Part shown: in pieces, positions 32,640-43,249 of the stretch
Numbering within the stretch: the first letter of the stretch is position 1
How the letters are laid out: each line of letters starts with the position of its first letter
Origin: Dactylorhiza incarnata
Lineage: Eukaryota > Streptophyta > Magnoliopsida > Asparagales > Orchidaceae
DNA: 64,000 bases
Reading direction: 5' to 3'
Assembly (NCBI GenBank): GCA_033032865.1
Contig: JAWHQI010000064.1
Location: 1,488,001-1,552,000, forward strand
The notes under the pieces: model-generated
Told to the model about the DNA's origin: nothing
Databases searched by the model: none
Seen by the model: the letters and a program-made list of their open reading frames with translations, nothing else
Made by a program: the position numbers and the translations under genes

Positions 32640-33115
32640 CCCAATACCACTCCCTTAGGCCAATTGACCCTCAATTCACCAAATTTACCTCCCCCATACC
32701 ACCCTAACCACTAAGGAAGACCATTACCTTGAGAATTGCACTTGGGTGGGACCCAATTGCATGAAATTGACCAAAGTCAACAATAGGTCAACATTGACCA
32801 AACTAAGTCAATTAGGGTTCAATTGACCCTCAAATGTTCAAATTGACCTTACCACCACACTCTAAACCCTTTAAGGAACCCAATGGACCAAAAAGCCCCA
32901 TCATGGTGGGACCAATTGACCCCAATTGACCAAAGTCAAACTTTACCCAATTTTGGTCAAATCTATACCCTTTGATTAAATTGAACCAATTGGAGCCCCA
33001 CCATGGACCAACCTATGTTGGGTGATGTTAAGGGACCCATGACCCCCAAGTGGGGTCAACCCACTCACCTTGGTTGACCAAAGTCAACCATGGTCAACCT
33101 TGCCCTTTAAAGGGA
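32640..33115 (+). promoter_or_regulatory. W-box-like cluster in LTR-B U3
   Basis: More than a dozen TTGACC/TTGACT or reverse-complement GGTCAA/AGTCAA motifs within 480 bp, many paired. TTGAC(C/T) is the core bound by plant WRKY factors. The homologous region of LTR-A (31370-31850) is similarly dense. Function is inferred. Confidence 0.5.
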
Positions 33116-34989
33116 ATTTCAAGCCTAAATTTAAATGAACCCTATCTCTAACCAATTAGCCTCAATCATAGACCATAGGCCTTGCCCATCAGCCATGGAC
33201 TGAACTCTAGCCAAACTTGATTAATCAAATGGAAGGGGGGGGGGGGGGAACAAAAAGGTGATTAAAAAGCTTAAAGGGTAAAGCAAAAAGCAAAAGCAAG
33301 CAATCCCCCCCCCCCCTTATACTCCACCCCAATCAGTCTTGGGCCCTCCCCTGATTGTTGGAGGTCTGACCTTGACCCAGGTGGAAGCAAGATGGCTGGC
33401 AACTGCAGGAGGGTGGCATCCATGGGAGAACCGAGGAGGCTCAAGTTCAAAACAACATGTAGAGCCCTCCTCACTTCATTCCAGCCATCCCATTAGCTTC
33501 AGAGCTCTGAGAGCAGACGGAAACGATACCTGGGGCTAAGCTTTTGGTGGAGAATCGGGATCAGGAGCAGGATCGCCGGAGCTAAACATTTCCATGGCAA
33601 ACCGCCGCTGGAGGCGCCGCCACGCACCAACAAGGGTTCGTTTCTCCTCCCCTCCCCTCATGCTAGCTTCCCATCACAAAAGATTGAAGGATCGGGCTCA
33701 ATTGAGCCCGAATCCACCCGTCGATTTTGTGGAAATCGACTCAAATCGAGCCACCCAGGCTCGCCGGAATACCCCCCCTCCGGCCGCCATGTCGCCGAGA
33801 GTTGTAGCCCCGACCACCACGAAGGTGGTGGCGGTGGTGGCCGGTCGTGGTGGCCACCAGGTGGCCGGGAAATGGGGGAGGAAATCGGCCCAGTGCGGCT
33901 GAATCCTGGCCGTCGGCTCAAGGAAGAAGATAAGCCGCCGCCGTCGGATTTACTTCAAGATCCGTGCAGATCAACTAATTCCTTGTATTTAATTAATTCA
34001 AGCTATGAATTTTCTGTTCTAATTATTCAGTCAACTTCAAATGGAAATTAAGGCCACTTAATGACTGATTTATAAAAAGTGCCTAACATGAAAGTTTTAG
34101 GCCTTGGTCTTAACTTTTATTTGGACTTGAGTTTAGGTCATTTGGTGACCTACAGCTCCCTAGGGAGCTATTTTAGTAGGACTGGTCCTACACTAGGTCA
34201 GTCCATTATAAAAATTGCCTAAGTCAAACCCCTCCATCTTTGGATCTGTGCTTTTAACCATGGGTTGGTATACTCTAGGGACACCCCCTGCCAAAGGGGC
34301 AGATCTTGGTGGACACTTTTACATAGGGTTATGTGGTAATTAGATTATTTAAATTATGTTGATTTTTGGAGCATATTATGTCCAAATGACACTAAACTTT
34401 GGTGGATGACTCTTTTGTATATGTATAGTGCCTACCTAAAATTTCACTCCATTTGGAGTTGATTTGATATGAAAAAATGGAAACCCTAATGAGGGCCTTT
34501 AAGGGTCAAATTAGGGTTTAGGTCATTTTGAGGAATGGAGTGTGTTAGCCTCTTCCCATCATGTTGGATATGTTGGCATGGATATGCAAATGCTTGTCAC
34601 ACACCCTAATGGTCCATTTGGATCCATTAGGGTGGTGTGACCTAAAACCCTAAAGGTAAACCCTTATGGGTGCAAGTTGGGTTTTGTGAAGAACATATGA
34701 TCAAATGTTCTTGCCATGGCTTGGGACTTTGTAGATATGTTTGTTGGAGCATACATTGACTTAGTCAATTAAATGAGAATTTTTAGGGGTATTTAGGTGT
34801 ATTTCTTCCTAATAAATGAAAGTGCCCCCTTTCCTTAATAAAATAAAATGCAAGGTCATATGAACTTGTATGACCTTGATATAGTATCAGTGGATGTATT
34901 AGGGTGAAATAAGGTTATGGTAATTTTGTTATGATTTGTTGAAGCATTATTCTTTGAAAGAGAAGCTTTAAGTGCTTGCTAGCTTAAGA

Positions 34990-35690
34990 GTAATTAATCC
35001 TTTTAAAATATCAAATCATAGGGCAATGCTATGATAATTTGGAATCTGTCATTTTATGTCTATATGAGCCCATGATAAATGTTTGGAAGCTTGTTGAATT
35101 GTTTTTCTTGTACTTCATGTGGAAAGTGAAATTTACATCACTAGAGTATTTAATCCTATTAAAATATCAAATCATAGGGCAATGCTATGATACTTTGGAA
35201 TCTGTCATTTTATGTCAATATGAGTCCATGATAAATGTTTGGAAGCTTGTTGAATGCTTTTTCTTGTACTTCATGTGGAAAGTGAAATTTACATCACTAG
35301 AGTAGTTAATCCTTTTAAAATATTAAATCATAGGGCAATGCTATGATACATTGGAATCTGTCATTTTATGTCAATATGAGTCCATAATAAATGTTTGGAA
35401 GCTTGTTGAATGCTTTTTCTTGCACTTCATGTGGAAAGTGAAATTTACATCACTAGAGTAATTAATCCTCTTAAAATATCAAATCATAGGCAATGTTATG
35501 ATACTTGGGAATCTGTCATTTTATGTTAATATGTGCCCATGATAACAGATTGGAAGCTTGTAGATTTATATTTCTTGTACCTCATGTAGAAATTGATAAT
35601 TGCCACCTTTGGATATTTAATCATTTTAAAATATCAAATCACATGGTATTGACACAATAATTTGGCAGAGGCCTCTAGGTATCCATAGGA
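34990..35690 (+). repeat. 156-bp tandem repeat in LTR-B (5 copies)
   Basis: The TCAAATCATA anchor occurs at 35011, 35167, 35323, 35479 and 35634 (spacing 156, 156, 156, 155). The 88-codon frame at 35039-35305 is a by-product. The flanks 33920-34990 and 35690-37270 are LTR sequence with no other feature I recognise. Confidence 0.9.
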
Positions 35691-37907
35691 ACACTTGGTA
35701 ATTTTTGTGGAATTTTCAGAAGTGAATTACTATTTTTCCTAATTATAGTGGCATTTTGGTAATTATACAATTATGATGATATGGTAGGCCAAATGACATC
35801 CTAGGGTCCTGATACTCAGTGAAACACCATTATATGGAATATTACCTTACTTATAATTCTCATGTAGCATGATAAATCTTTTTGAGGGTAGTTCATGTGT
35901 AATTTGGCTTAAGGCCTTAACTACATTAAATTATAATAAATACCAAATTAATATGGAAAATTATGGAAATTGGAACATAGCTTATTTAGGTCAGTGGGAG
36001 CCTAGGATAATTATGCCAGACCCTGTTGATGAGTTTTTAGAAGGGTTCACTTGTGGGATTGATGGATAGTTCAATTTGGTGGTCTGCGTTTAGTAAAAAC
36101 AGAATTTTGAGTTTTTGATAATTCAGATCCCTAAGTAGTGTTTAGAAGTTATATCCATTCAGTAAATGAGTTATATCACACCATGATCTAAGGAGGGTCA
36201 ATCCTAGGGTTGGTTGTGAGGTTGTATTAGGGTTAATGTAGAAGGAAAAGAGGTACGTCCAACCCATTAGGGTCAGACGGGTCTGGAGCTAAATCACACT
36301 AAGCATAGGAAATGATGAGGGTGAACCAAATGTTAACCACCAACTAAAGTAATTGTCTTGAAGAGGACGATGGGGTTGAGCCCATCGATCTATAATACCG
36401 TTAGGGGCCCCTTACGGAGTACACCGCGGGAAGTCCAAGATTCACCCTAAACATAACACGAATTAAATTGTAGGCAAGAGTAGCCTAAGTGGGTATGCAG
36501 ACTGGTATGGATCTCCTCCGGGAAGGAGATGGGTTGGATCAGCTTGTGTGTTAGTCCCTGAGCCGGAAGCTCGGGTGGACATGTTAACACCTGTTACTTA
36601 ATCAAATAGTGGCGAGTCTTCGGTACTAGGCTAGTCGTGTCACCGACGATAGTACGTTGACTCAGGTGAGGGTGAGGTTTAGAGGGCCGGTAAGTTTAAG
36701 TACCGCGGTCTGGAGGACAATCCCTAATAACCCACCCCGACCTTAAAGTCTGGTGGATTCCAGCAAGAGTACGCAGGAGCTCCGCTGTTGTGTTCTTAGC
36801 GTTGAGGCGTACATGAGGTCTAGGCTTGGTAGTGACTATACTCGCCTAGGATGTGGAGTGCCCGATCCACTACCACCGTGAGCCACGACGGTCGGTACCC
36901 GAAAGGTTGGCTTCCTTTCAAACAAAATGGGAACTATAAAGGTCTGTGCGCATAGAGTCGTGTGGGTGAGTCACATTGCATAAACTCATTAAAACATCAT
37001 AACCATAGCATAGCATAACATACACATTAGCATACCCCCATCATATAAATTAGTATGGGCTCTTTTATATGATGGGTTACCTGGACATCTTAACTTATAT
37101 GTCGTATGGGCGTTCATATAAGTTAAGGTACGAATCTGTGATGGTAGTTTAGATTTACTTACTGCACTGCATTTTATTTCTATTTACTGCTTACTTCATT
37201 GCTCTACTTTACTGCCTTATACCTGCATTTTACTGCTAGCTAGATTTTACTGCTTTACTTATACCTGCTAGAGTAGTGTCATGTCACCACCTTCTTGTTT
37301 ACCCCTTATTTGTCCTCCGCTTCTTCCTCCCGCTCGGTGCCTAGGAGTCGTGGAGGGAGGCGAGGACAAAACGGCTTAGTGTTTATGACTAACGGTCGGT
37401 GTGACCGCAGGAGCCCGAGGAGACGGAGTTGTCCCGCGCGCAGCAGGACGAGATGGCAGGACCTGAGCAGCAGATGCAGCGCACTACCACGACGCCACAG
37501 GTTGATGATTAGTTAGTTAGACTTCCGCTTTTTGAGAGCTTTTGTTGTAGACTTCCGCATGTTGTAGAGAGAGAGAGAGATAGTACATTATTTTGGATAT
37601 GTTTCGGGCATAAGCCCCCTTTTTGCTTGTACTTCTCTTATGGACTTTCTGTTTTCATTATATATAGTTATATATATGATGCTGTGATTGTGGACATGCC
37701 TTCTTTCTTGTACTTACCTTTTGGCATATTTTACTTATGATCGTATAGCCGGCAGGATTGGTGCTGAGCGGGGTTAGCCAACCCGAGTGTTGGTGACCCC
37801 GCAAGGCAGCGATTCTGGGCGAAGATCCACCTCAACCGTGCGATGCGGGAGAGGTTCGAGTTTTCAAGTACCCGAGCGGGTTTTGGAAAAAGAGATCTTT
37901 CAGAAAC

Positions 37908-38836
37908 CTCCAAAGAGCTGAGCTCAACTGAAGGAGGTGGAGGAGAGTCGACACCTCCCAAGAGCCGAGTTCAACTGGAGGTGGGGGAGATGAGTCAAAC
38001 CCGAGTGGAAAGTAGACGCCATGCAGGAGAGGAGCTCGTGTAGGGACTCAGACTATGACAATAACACTATCGAAGACTTTGGTTCACTCTTCTTTCGTTC
38101 ACACAACCATTGTTATGGTGTTGATCCCCTTCGAGGGTCTCCTAACTTGGATTACCCTTCCTCCAATCAAATCAACTTCTACCCCTCTGCCACCTGAGTG
38201 ATCGACCTGCTCTGTCGGCTTGCGAGAGCCCAGTCAGCGGAACCTTCTCAGGGCTTTTCTTTGTTCAGTTTTCTTTCGCTCATGCAACCCGAGAGATCAT
38301 TTGACCTGCCGGCTAGTGAGAGCCCGGTCAATAGGATCATCTCAAGGGCTTGCTTCCAAACTTTCTTTCAAACACGCAATCCGGGAGATCACCTGCCCTG
38401 CCGGCTAGTGGGAGTCCGGTCAGCGGGAATGTCTCAAGGGATATCTTCCAAACTTTCTTTCAAACGCGCAACCCGGGAGATCACTTGCCCTGTCGGCTTG
38501 TGGGAGCCCGGTCAGCGGGATCGTCACAAGGGCTTGCTTCCAAACTTTTTTCAAACATGCAACCCGGGAGATCACGTGCCCTACCGGCTAGTGGAAGCCC
38601 AGTCTGCAGGATCGTCACAAGGGCTTGCATCCAAACTTTCTTTCAAACACACAACTCGGAAGATCACCTGCCATGTCGGCTAGCGGGAGCCCGGTTAGCG
38701 AGATCGTCTCAAGGGATTGCTTCCAAACTTTCTTTCAAACACACAACCCGAGAGATCACCTGCCCTGACGGCTAGTGGGAGCCCGGTCAGCGGGATCGTC
38801 TCAAGGGTTTGCTTCCAAACTTTCTTTCAAACACGT
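37908..38836 (-). repeat. 91-92-bp tandem array of T3
   Basis: After short GAGCTCAACTGAAGGAGG repeats, about seven units carry CGGCTAGTGGGAGCCCGGTC at about 38309, 38400, 38491, 38584, 38676 and 38768, each followed by CTTGCTTCCAAACTTTCTTT. The array is cut by the copia solo LTR and resumes at 40390-40560. The core is that of the E1 and E2 3' arrays; the spacer differs. Confidence 0.85.
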
Positions 38837-40389
38837 TGTTGGAACATGCTTTCCGCATCTCTTGGTTTGACAATAACAAATCCTATTGTATTTGATCATA
38901 CTTGCATTGTGTTTATTGTGTGCAGGATCTTCAACATTCAATCCCCAAAGGAGTGTGAAAAAGAAAGACGTCGAAGCGACATCAGGATGATTCTCTGTTG
39001 ATACCGCGGCGCGGTAACACTACCGCTGGAGCTAGCGAAATCGACGAAATAGTATTCGACGAAAGTAGATGCCATTCGACGAAAATTCCGTTCGACGAAA
39101 ATGTCGTTCGACGAAATGTGAGGACGTTCGATGAAAACGGAGTTCGACGAAATGTGAAGCCGTTCGACGAAATGTGTTCGACGAAAGGAGAGGCCGTTCG
39201 ATGAAAATGGGGTTCGACGAAATATGTTGTCGTTCGACGAAATGTGATGCTGTCCGACGAAAAGAGGTGTGCTCTACCGCAGAGCGTTAGCACTACCGTT
39301 GACGCTAGCATAAATGGAAACAATTGACGAGAAGGAAACAATGGAGAAAAAGGAATGTCGACGGGACGCTATTTTGGCAAGTACTATCGCAGAGCGTTAA
39401 GGACTAACGCCCGGCGGTAGCTTTTGGAATCCTCCCGTCTGCATGTGATTGAGGAGCAAATATGGAAGGAGATATTGGCTGAAGAAAGGATATCTCACTA
39501 TCGCGGAGCATTAGCGTTACCGCGATGCGCTAGTCGAAGCTCAAAGTTTGGCGCTCAAAAGTTGCCTAAGTTGCCATGATCCGTATGCTTGATCATTGCC
39601 TATTGTGGCTACCGCGGGGCGGTAGTACTACCGCAGGCGGTAGCGACTGATTCTATTTAAGGACGCTTGCTTCCTCCGTTGTGGCTTGCTGATACAGAAC
39701 AATTTGAAGCCATATATTCAGAGCACTCGTGAGAGCATTCCACAAGCAGCCCGAAGAACTCTGTCAACGTTCGTGAACGCAAAGAACTTGAAGACCGATC
39801 CGATCGCATCTACATCGACATCAAGTTCTTCTTTTGAGGGAGTTTTTAGTTTGTGTTTTTGTTTTAGTTTCTAATTGTAACTCTTATAACTTTTGTTCGG
39901 TAGAGGAATTCGCCACACGGCGACTAGGGCCTTGCGGGGACTAGGGGAAATTTGCCTCGCGTTGGCGACTAGGTCTAGGGTGTAGATCTAGGGAGTGCTC
40001 GAGGCCTTTACGGTGAGGGAAGGGCTAGAGCGGCTTGATGCCATATCTGGTGAGAGATAGGCTAGAGCCAACCGGTCCTTGGGAGAAGGGTCGGTATAGA
40101 AAACCAAAAGACTTTTCATTGGTCGCCTCTTTCCAAGCGTAATTGGGAAAAGTTTTTGTAATCATAACTATTTCAATTTAATATTAATGATAATATGTTT
40201 GTTTCTTCATCTCTGATTCGTGCTCTCTGATTTTCATTGGTTTAACCTAAACATATTTTCTCTATCACTAACGCCGAGCGGTAACACTACCGCTGGCGGT
40301 AGCAATAGAGAATTATTTTCTTTAATAATCATAAAAAGTTTAAAACCCTTATTCACCCCCCTAAGGGCGCCTACAGATCCAACACACGT
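38832..40389 (+). mobile_element. Solo Ty1/copia LTR (38837-40384) with CACGT target duplication
   Basis: TGTTGGAACATG...CAGATCCAACA, 1548 bp, with 7-bp inverted ends TGTTGGA/TCCAACA and perfect CACGT flanks (38832-38836, 40385-40389). The end TTATTCACCCCCCTAAGGG resembles the copia LTR ends at 53859 and 62383 in opposite orientation. A TATA-like CTATTTAAGG lies at about 39652. Upstream of it U3 has repeated TTCGACGAAA (39040-39250) and TACCGC...GCGGTA hairpins (39000-39640). Confidence 0.92.
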
Positions 40390-40607
40390 AACCCAGGAGA
40401 TCACCTACCCTGACGGCTAGTGGGAGCCCGGTCAGCGGGATCGTCTCAAGGGATTGCTTCCAAACTTTATTTCAAACACGCAACCTGGGAGATCACCTAC
40501 CCTGTCGGCTGGTAGGAACCCGATCAGCAGGATCATCTCAAGGACTTGCTTCCAAACTTTCTTTCACATCCAGCGGTGAACCTATCTGACATCTGCCTGA
40601 TGGAGAC
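40390..40607 (-). pseudogene. gag: T3 array remnant and gag 3' fragment
   Basis: Two more array units (40390-40560) are followed by about 43 bp of gag (40565-40607) aligning with E2 gag around 8893-8933. So gag passes directly into the 3' array, and pol has been lost. The Cassandra-like pair interrupts gag at 40607. Confidence 0.7.
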
Positions 40608-40797
40608 TGTGACGACCCAGGATTTACCCTGACTTCGCACAGGACTATTCCTGGCTTCATGGGCTTTACCTGACACCGTCACCAGGTTGCAGCCCAAACA
40701 CCCAACCCCTCTCTGGCCTACTTCCGGGCACTGCGGGTTGTTGGAGGCCTCTACCCCCCTTTTGATGAGTAAACTCCATAGTTCAGTGTGTAGTGGG

Positions 40798-40861
40798 GAC
40801 TTCCCAGGAGGTCACCCATCCCAAAATTTCTCTAGCCTAAGCACGCTTAATTATAGAGTTC
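40798..40861 (-). pseudogene. 5S rRNA-derived segment, left arm
   Basis: The minus strand reads GAACTC, TTAAGCGTGCTTAGG, then GGGATGGGTGACCTCCTGGG and AAGTCC. These match the plant 5S A-box and C-box regions. The 5' third of 5S rRNA is absent, so it is not a functional 5S gene. Confidence 0.8.
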
Positions 40862-40895
40862 TTTCACTTCTCAATTGGTGGTGAGAAGTGAAAGA

Positions 40896-40962
40896 ACTCC
40901 ATAGTTAAGCGTGCTCAAGCTAGAGAAATTTCGGGATGGGTGACCTCCTGGGAAGTCCTTGT
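40896..40962 (+). pseudogene. 5S rRNA-derived segment, right arm
   Basis: The plus strand reads AACTCC, AGTTAAGCGTGCT, then GGGATGGGTGACCTCCTGGG and AAGTCC. The A-box (TTAAGCGTGCT) and C-box (GATGGGTGACCTCCTGGG) are well kept; the intermediate element between them is diverged. These boxes form the internal RNA polymerase III promoter of 5S genes. Confidence 0.85.
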
Positions 40963-41147
40963 AGGCACGCTGAACTATGGAGTTTACTCATCAAAAGGGG
41001 GCAGAGGCCTCCAATAACCCGTTGTGCCCGGAAGTAGGCCAGAGAGGGGTTGAGTGTTTGGGTTGCAGCCCGGTGACGGTGCCAGTTAAAGCCCATGAAG
41101 CTAGGAATAGTCCTGTGCGAAGGCAAGGTAAATCCTGGGTCGTTACA

Positions 41148-41607
41148 GGGACAACGTCTTCGAATCATTGCAGGTGTTGAACGGGGTCATCCTTGATGGT
41201 GTAGTGCGTCACGACCGACTCTCTGAAGCCCTCGGGAATAGGGATGAAAGAATCAAGTCTCATAATGGACTCTCAGACCATGCCTGACGAGCTGGGGCGA
41301 CTCGCACGATCTCCTCACCCGAGCGGTGAGTGCAGGGCGGACTTGGGAACAACTCCTGCCCCTGCAAATCACGCTCGCCTTCCTCCACCAGTAACTCCTA
41401 CCATGCTCTCTTGCCCGACGTGTCCTCGCCTAAGGATGGTTGGGCGGGCATCGACACCCAAGGAGTGGAGATCTCGCCCGGTGATGTGAGGGGGAATCAC
41501 ACCGTCTCCAGGATAACTTTTTTGAACTCATCAAAGTCCTTATGAGTCACATACCCTCCTGTGGTGGATGGTTGTCCTGTTCGGCTCCTTGCTTGTCATT
41601 TCCGTCC
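41148..41607 (-). pseudogene. gag: gag N-terminal part of T3
   Basis: ATG at 41605-41607 (MDGNDKQ), about 57 bp after the LTR, the same spacing as E2. Near 41150-41270 the minus strand encodes FIPIPEGFRES and IKDDPVQHLQ, homologous to the E1/E2 capsid start. Stops are present. It is broken off at 41147 by the Cassandra-like pair. Confidence 0.72.
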
Positions 41608-41664
41608 ATGTGGCTTACTTAAGATTTTCTGAACAAGCTATAATCCACGCTCACTGCACCAAAA

Positions 41665-42627
41665 TGTTGAACCCATAAATCACAGTTCAACGAGGAGTTC
41701 GGACCAAGGGTGTAGCTTGCACTTAATTCTCCTAAGCTTGCTCACTAGGCCAGACTCTCGAGACAAGGAACCTCACTCTTTATGGCTGACGAGTCGAATT
41801 ATGTCGAGGTCAGGCTGACGAGTCAAATGTTGCCGAGGTCAGGGCGACGAGTCAAATGATGTCGAGGTCAGGATGACGAGTCGAATGTTGTCGAGGTCAG
41901 ACTAACGAGTCGAATGATGCCGAGGTCGATCTGAGGAGTAGAATGCTTCCGAGGCCAGGATAACGAGTCGAATGCTGCCGAGGTCAGGCTGACGAGTCAA
42001 ATGGTTCCGAGTAGCCTATGGGATAGGCGACTCACCACCCACCCAGATCGTCGGGCGGGTGCTCTCTCGAGCCACCGCTCGCAGATCTTGCCGCTCGCCC
42101 TAGGCATTGGGCGAGTGCTGGGCCGAGGATCTTGGGACCCTGCCGATTGTTGAACCCGAAAACAACGGTTCAACGAGGAGTTCAAACCAAAGGTGCATCT
42201 TGCACTTAATTCTCCTAAGCTTGCTCACTAGGCCAGACTCTCGGGACAAGTAACCTTACTCTTTATAGTGGAAGGGAGGAGGTCCCGGCACGCTGGGACC
42301 CTGACGAGCTGGCACACTGGGAACCCTGACGAGCTGGCACGCTGGGACCCTGACGAGCTGACACCCTAGGACCCCGACGAGATGGCACACTGGGAACTCT
42401 GACGAGCTGGCACCCTAGGACCCTGACGAGTTGGCACCCTGGGACCCTGACGAGCTGACAACCTGGGAACCCGAGACAGCTGACACCCTTAGGTGTCTTC
42501 ATTAGGAAATTTTGATCTCGACTAAGATGGGCTTAACATGCGAGATCTTCTCTACTCGCCCTAGGTGGACAAGATCTTTTAAGCTGTTCTTGGTCATCTC
42601 TGATCTCGACAAATTACGAGTTATACA
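41665..42627 (-). mobile_element. 5' LTR of T3
   Basis: TGTTGAACCC...GTTATACA, 963 bp, beside the PBS block (41640-41664) and gag. It matches the 3' LTR but lacks about 370 bp including the TATA box, so it is probably promoter-dead. Confidence 0.82.
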
Positions 42628-42632
42628 GTGAC

Positions 42633-43249
42633 CTTACAAAATTGATCTATGACACCCTTTCATGTAGGTACACGAGCTCTAATAAAATTACACGTGACTA
42701 TATTTGATTTCAGCGAGATCGTACGACTTAAATTAGCCTAACGAATCTCAACATTACACAAAAAAAACATTTTTTTATATATAGTACGAGTAACAGAAAT
42801 GAGGGTTCCTCCCTACGACCAATCGCGACAGTACCTCGACCGCGACCGACCTGAGGCTTCGCCTCTATCAATTAATTAATAGAGTTTAAAAAAATACATT
42901 ATTAATTAATAAATGCGAAAAATAGTTATACCTATTTTTTTTAGTTTTGTTAAAAAAACTTATCATTATTATTCAAATATTATTAAATTTTAATTATTAA
43001 TTTTTTAAATTAAATTGATTGATTTTTATCATTACTTTTCAAATCAACTTTAATAAAGTTTACATGCCTAGTGATAACCTACCATAGTAGGTATAAGAGC
43101 TCAAATAATTTTTTATTTTATTTTATGGATTTTCATCATTACTTTTAATATATGAATATGATGTAATTACTTAAATAAGCATTGTATTTTATTTTTTTGA
43201 AGTAGATTATAATATACGTTAAGTTATTAGATAAAAACAATAAGACTAT
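42633..43249. repeat. Repeat X copy 1 right part and AT-rich spacer
   Basis: 42633-42890 matches 50845-51085 (shared ACACGAGCTCTAATAAAATTA, CGACCAATCGCGACAGTA, CAATTAATTAAT). 42890-43244 is AT-rich with nothing recognised. The final ACTAT (43245-43249) is the target duplication of the gag-only element. Confidence 0.7.

Larger units (their letters stand above)
32505..37907 (+). mobile_element. Solo chromovirus-type LTR (LTR-B, 32510-37902)
   Basis: TGTAACATCCTC...GATCTTTCA, 5393 bp, flanked by GACAC (32505-32509) and GAAAC (37903-37907), a one-mismatch target duplication inside a T3 repeat unit. It is homologous to LTR-A in the opposite orientation. Order from its start: W-box-rich stretch, poly-G/poly-C runs near 33240 and 33310, GC-rich block (33590-33920), T/A-rich part with a 156-bp array, then a stretch to the end that matches LTR-A 21296-22600. 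No gag or pol. Confidence 0.85.
40603..41152. mobile_element. Head-to-head Cassandra-like LTR pair (40608-41147)
   Basis: A 540-bp inverted repeat: TGTGACGACCCAGG at the left end, CCTGGGTCGTTACA at the right. The arms (about 260 bp) diverge slightly and meet at 40866-40895 (TTCTTTCACTTCTCA-ATTGGTGG-TGAGAAGTGAAAGAA). Each arm has a 5S rRNA-derived stretch. Flanks GAGAC (40603-40607) and GGGAC (41148-41152) are a one-mismatch target duplication in T3 gag. Cassandra TRIM elements are known for LTRs that carry 5S rRNA sequence, which fits, but an inverted LTR pair is not their normal structure. Confidence 0.75.
20132..42627 (-). mobile_element. Tat-like gag-only element T3, expanded by nested insertions
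   Basis: The left LTR starts at 20132 (TATTGAACCC, from TGTTGAACCC) and, once LTR-A is removed, ends at 32194 (GTTATACA). The right LTR is 41665-42627 (TGTTGAACCC...GTTATACA). Flanks are ATGAC (20127-20131) and GTGAC (42628-42632), a one-mismatch 5-bp target duplication. Removing T3 rejoins repeat X as in its copy at 50590-51092. Without nested insertions the internal part is only about 2 kb: gag fragments by the right LTR, then a 91-92 bp array, with no pol. Nested inside are LTR-A (with a hAT), LTR-B, a copia solo LTR and a Cassandra-like pair. Confidence 0.82.

Noticed and set aside
40896..40962. Functional 5S rRNA gene
   Set aside because: Only the central/3' promoter part is present, the intermediate element is diverged, and it is duplicated inverted within a mobile unit.
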